A stretch of DNA of 64,000 nucleotides from Macrotis lagotis (lineage: Eukaryota; Chordata; Mammalia; Peramelemorphia; Peramelidae). The stretch's first letter is position 1, and each line of letters starts with the position of its first letter. Location of the stretch: the NCBI RefSeq assembly GCF_037893015.1, contig NC_133658.1, forward strand, positions 253,462,518 through 253,526,517, in the 5' to 3' direction. Of this stretch, positions 23,240 to 34,922 are shown piece by piece. The position numbers and the translations under genes are program-made. The notes under the pieces are model-generated. The model was not told the DNA's origin, ran no database searches, and worked only from the letters and a program-made list of their open reading frames with translations.

Positions 23240-23925
23240 TTTAAAGGAAGATTTTATTTATTTTGAGTTTTGCAATTTTCCCCCTATTCTTGCTTCCCTC
23301 CTCCCACCCCCCACAGAAGGCAATTTGTTAGTCTTTACATGGTTTCCATGGTATATATTGATCTAAATTGAATGTGATGAGAGAGAAATCATATCCTTAA
23401 GGAAGAAAAATAAACTATAAGGGATAGCAAAATTACATAATAAGATAATGTTCCCCCCCCCCCCAAATTGAAGGTAATAGTCTTTGGTCTTTGTTCAAAC
23501 TCCACAATTATTTCTCTGGATACAGATGGTTTTCTCCATAGCAGATAGCCCAAAATTGTCCCTGATTGTTGAACTGATGGAATGAGCAAGTCCATCAAGG
23601 TTGATCATCACCCCCCTGTTGCTGTTAGGGTGTACAATGTTCTTCTGGTTCTGCTCATCTTGCTCAGCATCAGTTCATGCAAATCCCTCCAATCTTCCCT
23701 GAATTCCCATCCATCCTGGTTTCTAATAGAACAATAGTGTTCCATGACATACATATACCACAGTTTATTAAGCCATTCCCCAATTGAAGGACATTCACTC
23801 AATTTCCAATTCTTTGGCACCACAAACAGGGCTGCTATGAATATTTTTGTACAAGTGATGTTTTTACCCTTTTTCCATGATCTCTTCAGAGTATAGACCC
23901 AGTAGTGGTATTGCTGGATCAAAGG
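23240..23925 (-). mobile_element. L1 3' end
   Basis: Antisense L1 3' UTR and ORF2 C-terminus. A 104-residue open stretch (23608-23922, minus) retains residues such as NWKLSECPSIGEWLNKLW. Same subfamily as the copies at 5459 and 46021. Confidence 0.93.
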
Positions 23926-24029
23926 CTATGCACATGAAATCACTCTTAACTGTACTCCCTGGCTCATCTGTTTCCCCAATTCATTCTCCCTTCCATTAAA
24001 ACTACCAGAGTCATTTCACCAGAGATAAC

Positions 24030-24190
24030 ATAGTTTAATACAATGGTAGACTGGGTCTGGAAGAGTTACATTCACATCAGACTTCTGATAGTTACTAATG
24101 GCATGACATAAGTCAAATTGTTTTTAGTTTCTGCATATGTAAAATGAAAGGATTGAACTCAGTGACTTTTAATGTCTTTTTAGCTGCAAA
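24030..24190 (+). mobile_element. MAR1/MIR-type SINE
   Basis: 'gtttctgcatatgtaaaatgaaaggattgaactcagtgac' within the L2 block. Confidence 0.6.
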
Positions 24191-24659
24191 TGTTTGCTCC
24201 TATAATGCAGATCTGTTCATGTCACTCCCCAATTCAGTAAACTTCAATGAGTCAGCATGGCACTGACTCTAGAAACCTTATTATTCTTTATACACAGGAC
24301 TTCTTTCCTGATTCCTCTCTGTGCTTTGCACTCACCATACCCCAAGCTTAGCACTTATTCTCCCCTCACTACTGCCATTGAAATATCTCGTTTCTTTTTA
24401 AGAATTATCTAAAGTGCCACTTTCTATTTTCTGAAGTCTTCCCTGACCTCTTATCTGCTAGAACTCCAAACCACCTTGTACATATTTTGTATATGCCTGG
24501 ATATGTACATGTTGTCTTTCCCAAGAGAATATATGTTCCTTTAATGCAGTGACTATTTCATTTTTTCTTTTTATTTCCAACATCTAACACAGTGCTTGGT
24601 ACCCAGTTAGTGCTTTTAAAAAGTGCTTGGTTACTGAAAAATTGATTGATTGATAAAAT

Positions 24660-25640
24660 TAGAGTATTAGATGAGATGCTCTCTAAGGTCTCCATAATTC
24701 TATATTTTAGATCTTTTTTCAGATCTGATATTTGATAATAATACATGAAGAAAAATCAAAAAGAGAATTTTAATATTTTTCATAGGCATCTCTAGGAATC
24801 ATTGAGCAGCAATATAGTGAAAAGTACAAATGGACTTGTAAACAGAAGATTTATATTCAAGTACTGGTTCTTACCCTTACTACCTATATCTGATCTAAAG
24901 TCATTGAATCTAAGTCTCCTCATTAAATAAATGTGTGTACAATCTTCCCCTAAGGAATATTCTATGGAAAATTCTTGGTAAACCTTAAAATGATACAAAA
25001 ATATGAGCTGTAATTACTCTAGCTCCAACCCTTCATTTCATAGATGAAGAAATAGAGGAAATTCATTGAGGGGGAAGCATTTTTCCCAAGGTCATACAAA
25101 AAATAAGAAGCATTTACCTTTAACATATGTAGTGGGGTTTGGGGAGATCAAATATAATTATATATCACTTAGGTAAATGGTCACCTCCCCCCACCCCATT
25201 CTTATCCCAGGACCTTAAATAACCAAGGAGGTATGTTCTGATAATTCCCAACTAATATAAAAATTGCAACATTCTTCCCATTAATTAAACAATTAATTCT
25301 AAGATCCCTACTTCATTTTATTAAACATTATTTATTTAATAAATTGGAGAAAATGTTTTCTCCATAAGCATTTGATCATCTTTTTCTCCTTATCAAACCT
25401 TCAAACTGCTGAGGCTTAAACATCATCATTATTGACTAAGCTATTTATTAACAGTATAAAAAAAAAGGTAACAAAGAAGTAAATAATTACTTAAAATATA
25501 TTTGCTACAAGAAAAAAATAACAGTTAAAGTTGTCTTTAACTACTTAATTTTAACCACTTATCTCTCAAATCTGGAAACAGGGTCTCACAATTCTATTCT
25601 TTCAGTTTAGCAATTTAAATCTTTTCTCAAGAAGTCAGAA
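24660..25640. other. Mostly unassigned AT-rich sequence
   Basis: A degraded MIR-like patch (antisense) at about 25025-25100; nothing else recognised. Confidence 0.4.
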
Positions 25641-25654
25641 GAAATAATTCTCTT

Positions 25655-25724
25655 GGGGCAGCTAGGTGGCTCAGTGGATAGAGCACCGGCCCTGGAGTCA
25701 GGAGTACTAAAAAAAAAAAAAAGA
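25655..25724 (+). mobile_element. 3'-truncated WSINE1-like SINE with poly(A) and TSD
   Basis: Only the first ~55 bases (tRNA-related head through 'ggagtcaggagtac') are present, followed directly by a run of A. Flanked by perfect duplications GAAATAATTCTCTT at 25641-25654 and 25725-25738, so it inserted in this short form. Confidence 0.95.
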
Positions 25725-26169
25725 GAAATAATTCTCTTCATGCTTCTTTGAAAGATAAAAAAGTTAAATGTAGTTCTTTTACTCTTTAGTCATAGTATTA
25801 CATTCAATCTTTCTTCTGTCATGACAAGTTTTTTCTCCAATATTTCTCTAGAATATCAGTTAAAGTGCCAGTTACTCAAGATTCTATTGCTTCTTGAAGA
25901 TACAGTAACAATTATCTTTTATCTCTGGGGAGAGTTTATTGATGCTGCTATTACATATGCATTACTACATACTCTTGTTACTATATCTGAATACATCATA
26001 ATATTTATAGTTTCTGCAAAAGAATGTTAGCAACAGTTTGGTTCACAAATTATATTTTTTATAAGTTATTAAGAATATAGGCTTCAATTTGCCTTGTCTC
26101 TCCATTATACAAATGGCATGGCTGTTTTCAGCATTTTAAAGCATATAGAAGATTTATAAGAAGGTGGTA

Positions 26170-26320
26170 AGGAGGGTGGTACAGTGAATAGAGCATTGAT
26201 CCTAGAGTCAAGAAGACCTGAGTTCAAATTTGACCTCAGACACAATAATTATCTAGCTATGTGACCTTGGACAAGTCACTAAACCCCATTGCCTTAATAA
26301 AAGAAAGAAAATTTTAAAAA
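26170..26320 (+). mobile_element. WSINE1-like SINE (old copy)
   Basis: 'gatcctagagtcaagaagacctgagttcaaatttgacctcagacac ... gtgaccttggacaagtcactaaaccccattgcc'. Confidence 0.9.
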
Positions 26321-26359
26321 GTGGTAAGAAAAAAATTAGGTTTAAATCAAATTTTCTTT

Positions 26360-26540
26360 ATTATGGTTTTAGAGTTGAAAGGGCCCTTTGAAATCATTTT
26401 ACATATTGAGGAAATTGAGACCCAGAATGGAGGAGTGCCTTATCCAACATCACACAGATGGTAAATGTTAGTGTTTGGATTCAAACCCAATTTCTCTGAT
26501 TCCAGAACCTATAATCTTTCTACCATATTACATGCCACAA
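26360..26540 (-). mobile_element. MIR/MAR1-type SINE
   Basis: Antisense 'gagttgaaagggccctttgaaatcattttacatattgaggaaattgagacccagaa'. Confidence 0.8.
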
Positions 26541-26567
26541 AGAACAGTAATTCAGTAGTTGGAATTT

Positions 26568-26691
26568 AAATAATCTCTCACATCATTACCTACAATTTCA
26601 TGGACTGTACTTCTATTAGTTTATATATAAATAATCTCTTAGTTTGTTATCTACCATTTCATGAACTGTACTTCTATTAGCTCATATGGAT
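26568..26691. repeat. Tandem duplication, unit about 61 bases
   Basis: Copies 26568-26628 and 26629-26691 share AAATAATCTCT at the start and 'atttcatg(g/a)actgtacttctattag' toward the end, with scattered differences. Confidence 0.85.
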
Positions 26692-26924
26692 CACTTTGTA
26701 GTTCTTCCTCTCAAGTTCTTCCTACTCAAGACGCTTGTTTAAAGAGCACAGACAGGATTATTATCTTGAGCAAATGATAACTTCTAGTATCCACAAACCA
26801 ATAAGGGAGAGCAGCCAAACACACAATAATCAAATGTCTGAGGCAGGATTCAAAAATCACATATTCCAAATTTAGATCCAATATTCCATCTGCTACATCG
26901 CCTAATTATACTGCTCCATCAGTT

Positions 26925-27130
26925 GTGACCTTGGACAAATCACAATACTTCATAGAACTGGAAGGAGCTTCAGAGAACACCTAGTTAAACCTCTTCATTT
27001 TACTGATGAAGAAACTGAGGCTTGAGAATCTGCCTAAAGTCATAGAAATAATAAAGATGAGAGGCAGGTTTGAATCCAGAGCATTCTTCCCACCATTCTT
27101 CTCTGCTTCTTAGAACCTCAGCATTCTCAT
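26925..27130 (-). mobile_element. MIR/MAR1-type SINE
   Basis: Antisense 'catagaactggaaggagcttcagagaacacctagttaaacctcttcattttactgatgaagaaactgagg'. Confidence 0.85.
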
Positions 27131-27635
27131 CTGTAAAATTATTAGCTGGAATAGGCAAGCCCAAGTCTAAATCCTTTGATCCTTAATGTTCAGGCAAGGA
27201 TTCAAATGCAGATCTCCTGACTCCAGATCCAGCAATCTTTGGACTCCAGAGTAAAGCCTCTTATAATCCTATGGAATCTCATGGTCCCATTTTGGAGAAA
27301 TACGGACTTGATATCAGAGGGTGTGGAGCCTGTGCTGGTATGTCTACTTCCATTTGATTAAATGCAGTTCTTGAACTTCTATGAGAAGGAATGATTAGTC
27401 AAGAAGCCCCTGCAGTATATTGCACATCCCTTAAAGGGGTGAGCCCTGAGGGGCACAGTGAAGATGTAGGCTGGTACTACATGTGTATTAGAGAGGTTTA
27501 GAACCCTATAAAGAGAAAAATGAATGAAGCTATTATTATTATTCTATTATAATTTTTATCCATAGGTACACAAGATACAGTCTCTGAGATCTGTTTACTT
27601 AACGGCTGTTGTATTGCCCTGGAAGATTAACTATT
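27131..27635. other. Unassigned sequence
   Basis: No gene seen; a weak antisense MIR-like patch near 27190-27240. Confidence 0.4.
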
Positions 27636-27760
27636 CACATGTGTAAGATATTTCAAAATTTACAAAACACTTTCCTCATGATCTAGTTAAGTGATGAAGC
27701 TGAGTCTCAGACCCAGGTTTTGTGTTTTTTCCTATATTGCGCTGCTTCTTTAGCAGGAGA
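27636..27760 (-). mobile_element. THER1/MIR-type SINE remnant
   Basis: Antisense 'aaaatttacaaaacactttcctcatgatc ... tgatgaagctgagtctcagacccagg'. Confidence 0.6.
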
Positions 27761-28139
27761 GATAAGAGTTCTAGTCAAAGTGGCTCCCTCCAAAATCCAT
27801 TCTCTTCCTTTCCATTCCTCAATTCTTTTTACATGCTCCTTTTACATTTTCAAAACACTGACTCATTTCTTATTGCATCTTAATCTTGAAGTACCCATGA
27901 AGGAAAATGATTTGGCAATGGAAAAATGGAGGTCTGAGGTAAATTGTCTTACCTAGGGTCACCTAGGTGAATCAGAAAGAATTCAGGTCTCCTGACCCCC
28001 TCATTTCTTTCCATTATTCCTCAATGCTAAAACTTCTGTACCTTGGAGGCATTAGATATAGTGGGCAAAGGGATACAAGGCTAGACCAGAAGAATCCTTG
28101 ACCTAAACTCATTATTACAAACAAGAGGAAGCAGCCTGC

Positions 28140-28330
28140 TGTAGTAGTCAGAGTACCAAACTTAGGGTCAGAAAACCCGGGCTCAAGTTTCAGCTTCAAC
28201 ACTTTTAATTTTGTTAATCAAAGTCAAGTCAGTGGTCCTCTTTAAGCCTTCATTTCTTCATTTATTAAAAAAAAAATGGGATAATAATATTTGTACACCC
28301 TGTCTCATGGGCTTGTTCTAAAGAAAACAC
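28140..28330 (+). mobile_element. THER1/MIR-type SINE
   Basis: 'cttagggtcagaaaacccgggctcaagtttc' and 'tgtctcatgggcttgttctaaag' bracket a degraded core. Confidence 0.6.
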
Positions 28331-28399
28331 TGTGTAATCTTTCAGCATATGTGTATGTATCTCGATAGACAGAAACAGAGATAAAGCATTAGATGACAG

Positions 28400-28433
28400 C
28401 AGATGGATAGAGATAGCTAGATAGATGATAGAT

Positions 28434-28464
<31 letters not shown>
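28400..28464. repeat. (GATA)n-like then (GA)n tract
   Basis: Irregular GATA/GATG units followed by about 13 GA units. Confidence 0.9.
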
Positions 28465-28479
28465 CAGTTGCCATAACTG

Positions 28480-29590
28480 GTCCTCTATTTCTCTAAGGAG
28501 TCACCTGACTCTTCCTTAATCTCCTCCACTGTCAATCTTATTAGCTTTCACTAGTGACAAGAAAAACCAGATTTCTGGATTCTGCCCATAGACAACAATT
28601 TAAGTGGCTGGGTTTCTCTCTTGCCTCAACCCTCTATTCTCCCACCCAACACAATTACATTTTGGTAATTTATGACAAACCTCAAGGTTATCATGAAATC
28701 TGCTTGGTTCAAATGGGAAAGTCTTAGTAATGGCAAGTGTCCAAATGTCCCCCTCCTACTTCCCAGGACTGAGGCAGTACCATAAATCTTGAATGAGTAG
28801 AGGAATGAGTCTGTTCTGAAATTTTTAGCATTATCAGTTTGGGGAATTAGTAAAGGGCAAGTACTGACCTGGAAGAGACTCTCAGATACCCACAAGGCTT
28901 CCATAGGGGTCAGCCAGAGCCACATTGTTTTAGAACAAATTCCACACATGCAAGCTTAAACAAACAGAAGTGTGCATGTGAGCATGCCACAGAGTCTCCT
29001 TTCAGACCCAGCAAGATCAGGTTGGTTCCTATCATTTCCTTTCAGACATATTTCTGAATGAGACCTTTGCATTCTCATTCTAACTCTAACCATGGAGGAA
29101 TTCTGTTTGGTTTCCTTGCTAAGATGGGGCTTAGGTTTTTAAATCCACAATTTGCCTAGGGTCTCTCTTTCCAAGTTGGCAAATACCTAGTAAATCATTC
29201 AAATGTCTATTGCTCAAATTGAACACTGATGTTGGGAGTACTAATGGGGCATTCTCTTCAAAGCTTTCTTCAGCAACACAGTTTACATTTCACTGAAAAC
29301 AATGGACATACGTGTATAATTTATTTTTGTTGGCTGATTTTGATGGAATCTACTTCGTGGGGGGTTAGGGAGGGGGGAAGGACAAACAATCTCGCATATG
29401 TTTAGACTTATGAGTTTTATTGAAAACAACAAATACCTCATAATAGGGCTTGGTTTGAGATGGGACTAGAGAAGAGTGTGGAGTGGCATTTTTCTGCATG
29501 AATGTATTTTGCACAAAACTAACCTGTTTCCTTTCAAGAAAAACACTAGTAGAAAGAGCCATATAACTCACATTCAAATTCACAGTGATA
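28480..29590. other. Unassigned, repeat-poor sequence
   Basis: No repeat family recognised across 1.1 kb. A 107-codon antisense frame (28626-28949) shows no familiar domain and has no splice or promoter context, so it is not called as a gene. Possible conserved non-coding DNA. Confidence 0.4.
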
Positions 29591-29599
29591 GAATACTTT

Positions 29600-29835
29600 A
29601 TAGCTACAAAATTGATAGAGTAGTGAACTTAAAGTCAGGAAAACCTGAGTTTGAACCTATTAATGAGCCTGGGTAAGGCATTTAACCTCATAATTCATTT
29701 CTGGAAGATGGGGATAATAACAGCATTTATTACACATGAGTGTTGTGAGGGTCAAGAGAATTAATGTAAGGAAAGTCCTTCACAAACCTTAAAGCAGTAT
29801 TAAAATGGGAGTTATTATTATTTTAATTCCATGAA
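29600..29835 (+). mobile_element. THER1-type SINE, near complete
   Basis: Complete order from 'ttaaagtcaggaaaacctgagtttgaacc' to 'tgttgtgagggtcaagag', 'cttcacaaaccttaaagcagtattaaa' and 'ttattattatttt'. Confidence 0.9.
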
Positions 29836-30058
29836 AGTAGTTCTGTGATATAGTAGAATGAGTGCTGGACTTCAAATCAGAAACATGTTTGATGATTTAG
29901 ATATAAAGGATATTTTAAGTAAATTAGAAGAATAAGGAACAGTCTACCTGTCAAAACTATAGAGAAAGGAAGAATTTATGACCAAACAAGAAAGAGAAAG
30001 AGCATTACAAAATATGATATATAATTTTTATTTTATTAAATTTTTAAAGTTTTGCATA

Positions 30059-30562
30059 GGCAGATTTCAGAAAAACCTGAAAAGACTTATATGAACTGAT
30101 GCTGAGTGAAATGAACAGAACCAGGAGAACACTGTACACATTAACAGCAGCATTGTATAAGGACCAACTATTATGTATGTATAGAGCTCTTCCCAGCAGT
30201 ACAATGATCAAAGACAATTCTAAAAGACTTGTGATGAAAATATCATCCAAATCAGAGAAAGAACTACGATGTCTGCCAAATGTAAACCAAATCATATGCT
30301 TTTAAAAACATTTTATGTTTTTCTTTTTTGTTCTGATTTGTCTTTCTTTTTTTCTGATTCTTCTTTGTCAACTTGACTAATATGAAAATGTTTGATATAG
30401 TTGTACAAATTTAACCTAGTTCAAATTACTCATTGGCAAGGGGAGGAGAGAGGGAAGGAAGGGAGGAAAATATGGAACTCGAAATCTTACAAAAAAATGA
30501 ATATTGGAAACTAGCATGTAGTTGAAAAAATAAAAAAAGAATAAATTGTTAAAAAGAGAAAA
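30059..30562 (+). mobile_element. Inner L1 3' end with TSD
   Basis: About 504 bases inserted in the outer L1; duplications AAAGTTTTGCATA at 30046-30058 and 30563-30575. Starts in the ORF2 end ('gctgagtgaaatgaacagaaccagg') and ends with an A-rich tail. Confidence 0.95.
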
Positions 30563-30710
30563 AAAGTTTTGCATATTCAAAATTAATACTACCAAGATTA
30601 GAAGGAATGCAGAAATCTAGGAAACAATTTTTATATCAAGTATCTCTACTAAAGGTCTAGTTTCTCAAATATATGGAAAATTAAATCAAATTCTTAAGAA
30701 TAAAAGTCAT

Positions 30711-30862
30711 GGGGCAGCTAGGTGGTGCAGTGGATAGAGCACCGGCCCTGGAGTCAGGAGTACCTGAGTTCAAATCTGGCCTCAGACACTTAATAATTAC
30801 CTAGCTGTGTGGCCTTGGGCAAGCCACTTAACCCCATTGCCTTGCAAAAACTAAAAAAATAA
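30711..30862 (+). mobile_element. WSINE1-like SINE nested in L1, with TSD
   Basis: Near-consensus copy; duplications AATAAAAGTCAT at 30699-30710 and 30863-30874. Confidence 0.97.
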
Positions 30863-31737
30863 AATAAAAGTCATTCTCCAACTGGTAAATGGTGAAAGGA
30901 TATGAACAGGCAGTTTTCAGATATATATTTATAATCATATGAAGAAGTACTCTAAATCACTTTAGATTAGAGAATGCAAATTAAAGCAACTCTGAGGCAC
31001 CATCTCACATCTATCAGATTGGCCAATAGAAAAGAAAAATGATAAATGTTGGAGAGGATGTAGAAAAATTGAGATGCTAATGCATGGAGTGCATGAACTC
31101 ATGGTGTAATTGTGAACTCATCCAACCATTCTGGAGAACAATTTGAAATGATACCAAATGGGATACTAAACTATATATACCCTTTGATCCAGCAATACTA
31201 CTACTAGGTCTATATCTCAAAGAGCTCATAAAAAAAGGTGAAAGGATCTATATGTTCAAAGATATTTATAGCATCTCTTTTTATGGTTGTAAAAAAATTG
31301 GAAACTGAGCATATGCGCATCAATTGGGAAATGGTCAAAAAAGTTGTGGCATATGAATGTAGTGGAATACAATTGTGCAATAAGAAATGTTGAGCAGGCA
31401 GATTTCAGAAAAATCTGGAGAGACTTGTATGAACTGAAGCCAAGTGAAATAAGCAGAACCAGGAGAAGATTATATACAATAATAGCAACATTGTGTGAAG
31501 ATTAACTATGATTTAGCTCTTCTCAGCAATTGATACAATACAATTACAAAGGACTCATGATGGAAAATGCTGTCCATGTTCAGAAAAAAGAACTTATGAA
31601 GTCTGAAAGCAGATTGAAGCATATACTATTTTCACTTTATTTTTTTTCAGTAGTTTTTTCCTTTTGTTCTGTTTCTTCTTTCAAAAGTATTACTAATACA
31701 GAAATGTGTTTTACATGATTATACATGAATAACTTTT

Positions 31738-31830
31738 ATCAGCATGTCACTTAATTCACTGGATCTCAGTTTCCTCAACTGTGAAATGAGGGAGTTGGAT
31801 CTAAAGACTTCTAAGGTCCCTTTCAGGTTG
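31738..31830 (+). mobile_element. MAR1-type SINE 3' part
   Basis: 'ctcagtttcctcaactgtgaaatgagggagttggatctaaagacttctaaggtccctttc'. Confidence 0.8.
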
Positions 31831-31835
31831 AAATA

Positions 31836-31950
31836 CAAGATCTTGGGACCACAGAGCTAGTATCAGAAGGGACATCAAAGATCACTGAGTCCAACCTCAT
31901 CATTTTATACAAAAAACTAAGGCCCAAAAAAGTGAGGTGATTTGATGTCA
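31836..31950 (-). mobile_element. MIR/MAR1-type SINE remnant
   Basis: Antisense 'gggacatcaaagatcactgagtccaacctcatcattttata'. Confidence 0.75.
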
Positions 31951-32074
31951 GAAAATTTATCTCTAAGTAAAAGGTGAAAAGGTAGTGGGGAAGAAGGAAG
32001 GGAAGAAACTGCAACACAATCTGGTCTTTAGATTGAAGTTCTAAGGATCTTTCCACACTAAGCAATTAAACTAA

Positions 32075-32310
32075 TGTGGTGTTTGAAAAGAAGTGCAAAA
32101 ACCATTAGTTTAGAGTTAGAAGACCTGAGTTCAAAAATCTGACTTCGCCATTTATTAGATGTGTTATTCTAGACAAGTCATTTGAATTCTCTGAATCTCA
32201 GGTTCTTTATCTCTAATATTTATTTCAGTCACCTCTAGTTTTTCTTAACTAAACACTTGCACTCCCTATGTCACAGGTTTATTGTGGGGAAAAAGTCTTT
32301 GAAAAGAGTT
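32075..32310 (+). mobile_element. THER1/MIR-type SINE with a 43-bp foreign segment
   Basis: MIR-like body ('ttagagttagaagacctgagttc ... ctagacaagtcatttgaattctctgaatctcaggttc') continues to 'ctatgtcacaggtttattgtgggg', but 32216-32258 between them is a segment also found at 33591-33633. Confidence 0.7.
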
Positions 32311-33000
32311 ACTATCTGCAGGTTATCCATCCTTGGAACCCCATTATTCTGATTTTGCTTGTTTCTAAATGTGAAGATTATTCTTTCCTGAGTCTCAGTT
32401 TTATATCACACTTTTTAGTCTCTCATACCTTTAGATCACAACTTCCTTTGAAAGAGAAATTTAATTCATTATTTCCACCACTGGGGAGATGGGTAGTAGA
32501 TTAAATCCATTCAACACTAAAGAATATGCATACCTTGAGTGCCACAGTAATCCTACCTAGTTAGCTGTGGCTATACCAGTTTAGGCATGACAGCTAGCCA
32601 AAAATAAATAGAATACTTGTGTTTATTCTGTCCACTTAAATTCTCTGGTTTTGCTCTGAACCCTATGTACTAAAAACAAATACATATTTGTTGAATTTGT
32701 CTTTCATCTGTCTAGATTCCATCTGTTAAGATACAATCAGAGCTTTAATGTAATGCATTTTAAAAATTTACTTGAATCCTCATGGTTTAAAACAGCCACA
32801 GATAAAATCTTCAAGGACTTGAAGGATAGGGAAAAAAAAAATTTGCATTACTGAAACTTAAAAACTGATCCAAACATATACCATCAAGTTTCCTGAAGAT
32901 GTAGGATATACATTTTCTGAATATACATTTTCTGTCTCTTTTCATTTCTAAAAGTTAGACTGGTTCTGAGTCAACTTAAAAAAAATTAGGTCAAAACTGA
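32311..33000. other. Unassigned AT-rich sequence
   Basis: No gene or repeat recognised. Confidence 0.35.
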
Positions 33001-33004
33001 TGAT

Positions 33005-33240
33005 AATAAGAGGTCACACTTCAATAATACTTTAGGGTTTACAAGATACTTTCTTTACTAAAAATTTCATGAGATAGATGATGCAAATATAATATTATTA
33101 TCTCCATTCCATAGAAAAGAAACTGAGGATCAGAGAGGAGAGTTTTTATATTTACCCATGATCGAAGGCTAATAAAGTAGCCAACTAGGATTTTGATTGA
33201 AGGCCTTGGGACAAATGCTCTTTCTATCTTGGGAAATGGA
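33005..33240 (-). mobile_element. THER1-type SINE
   Basis: Antisense 'actttagggtttacaagatactttc ... atgagatagatg ... ccattccatagaaaagaaactgaggatcagagag'. Confidence 0.8.
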
Positions 33241-33379
33241 GTTAGAGGTCTTGATCATCCTTAATCAAGACCAAGGGTAGTGTCTGGCAGGCAAGGTTAT
33301 GTAAAGATTCAGGGCAAAACCTAAGTACATCAGAACTGTCATTCTGAGAGAGGGAGATTGTGTTGTTGATCTAATTCAA

Positions 33380-33500
33380 CATAACAGGGAATCATAAGGT
33401 CATAGATTTAGATCATGATAGATGTAGAGATAATTAAATCCAACCCCTTCATTTTATAGATGAAAGTAATAAAATATATCCAACAGTACAAAGGGAGCAA
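33380..33500 (-). mobile_element. MAR1-type SINE remnant
   Basis: Antisense 'atcataaggtcatagatttagatcat ... aaatccaaccccttcattttatagatga'. Confidence 0.7.
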
Positions 33501-33639
33501 AAGGTGTATTTGGGATCTCTGATCAGGGCACAACAGCTTATTTGCTGAAGAGGACTGCTATCTTCCACAGTGCCACTCTCAAAAGACTGGATATTTATTT
33601 CAGTCACCTCTAGTTTTTCTTAAATAAACACTTCTTAAA

Positions 33640-33775
33640 CTAACTGATATAGTTGGAAAAGCCAAGATTAGGAACCATGAGACCTGGGTTTAACAAGGTC
33701 TGAATTCTAGCTTTGTCATGGTATGATATTGTCATATCACTTCCCTAGGCCCTCAATTTAATTTTCTAAAATTAA
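33640..33775 (+). mobile_element. MIR-type SINE remnant
   Basis: 'tgagacctgggtttaacaaggtctgaattctagctttgtcatgg ... atatcacttccctaggccctca'. Confidence 0.6.
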
Positions 33776-33814
33776 TTATTAAATGAGAATTATATGATTT
33801 CTAATAATTCCCTA

Positions 33815-34045
33815 GGTAGCATAGTAGATAGAATACTGGACTTGGAGACAGGAAGGATAGGAGTTCAATTTACATGCTTGTAAGACTCTGAAGTCACTTC
33901 CACCTCAGTTTCTTCATCTGTAAAATGGGGGTAAAAAAATAGTACCTATTCCTACCCAGAGTTGTTTTGAGGATCAAATGAGAATAGAAATAAAGCACTC
34001 TGCATTCAGCAAGCTCTAGGTTAGCTATTATTATTATTTCATTTC
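33815..34045 (+). mobile_element. THER1-type SINE, near complete
   Basis: 'aatactggacttggagacaggaagg ... cctcagtttcttcatctgtaaaatggggg ... gttgttttgaggatcaaatgag ... tagctattattatta'. Confidence 0.9.
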
Positions 34046-34129
34046 TGACACCTTATTTTATTTCCTGCCTATGCCATATCTAGGGCATATTCCAGTCTAA
34101 TACATTATATCTCCTGCCTAAAAATATAC

Positions 34130-34300
34130 TATATGAACTTTTATTTGTCATAAATTTACCTCTTTGAAATTTTGAGGGGTTCCCTCTAGTTCTAAAATTC
34201 TGGGACCTGAAGTTCTCACCTGATCCATCCCTATATTTCAATAGATACACATCATTTATCTGACTGTCTGCTCCAATAACAAAAATCACAGCCCCCTCCA
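34130..34300 (-). mobile_element. Possible CR1/L3-type remnant
   Basis: Antisense 'gaggggttccctctagttctaaaattctgggacctgaagttctcacc' resembles a CR1/L3 3' region. Weak match. Confidence 0.4.
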
Positions 34301-34920
34301 CATCTGAGAAGATAATTTCATGAGTGATTAGGTTTTAGATTTATTACACCAAATGTCAGGAAAGAATTACTTATAACTTCAGCCAAAACTTTCTTCTATG
34401 AAAAAATTAGAAGCCAAATAAGCCAGCTTCACTTAATGTCTAAACTAGTTTCATGTAATAGAGTGCCCTCTGTTGGACATCCTTTCTCCATTTCCAAACT
34501 TTTCAATCAGCTTGCTTGAGAAGACTTTTGCATGACAGCTCACACAGAGAGATAATTTTAACAAATGGACACAAGAAAATATTTCAGAAGAGTTCAAACA
34601 GCCTACAAAACTCTAATACTTAGTTGAGACAACAGAAGATTAAACAGGTAAAACTAATAATGACAACCAAAATCATTCAATAGGGGAGTTCCACATGATT
34701 TTATGCCAGACATTATACCATCAGGTGAAAAAAGCACTGCCCCTCAATTTTAAAATCATTGAATTCCAGAGGAGAGGGTGTCTGAGAAGTCAAATAATTC
34801 AAAGGGCACCCAATTTAGAATCATAAACTGCATATTCAAATCCCAATTCTGCCATTTTTTTTTTCTCTTAATGTTAACCAAATCATTGAATAAAATGTCA
34901 ATTATTTTTATTTTCTTCTT
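34301..34920. other. Unassigned AT-rich sequence
   Basis: Possible MIR trace at 34790-34860; otherwise nothing recognised. Confidence 0.35.
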
Positions 34921-34922
34921 TT

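Larger units (their letters stand above)
22381..24655 (+). mobile_element. L2-type LINE remnant, interrupted by later insertions
   Basis: Collinear L2-like blocks at 22381-22485, 22870-23225, 23935-24030 and 24190-24655 ('gatctgttcatgtcactccccaattcagtaaac', 'gaagtcttccctgacc', 'acacagtgcttggtacc'). Between them lie a SINE pair, an antisense L1 3' end and a MAR1 copy. Confidence 0.65.
29890..31735 (+). mobile_element. Outer L1 3' portion, split by an L1 and a SINE
   Basis: Segments 29890-30045, 30576-30710 and 30875-31735 read on as one L1 ORF2 end ('aaggatatgaacaggcagttttcag', 'aatgcaaattaaagcaactctgagg', 'tttgatccagcaatac', 'aagcagaaccaggagaa') plus 3' UTR. Heavily mutated. Confidence 0.9.

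Noticed and set aside
28626..28949. 107-codon minus-strand frame in a repeat-poor stretch
   Set aside because: No familiar domain, no splice sites or promoter context identified; not enough to call a gene, although the region is listed as unassigned.
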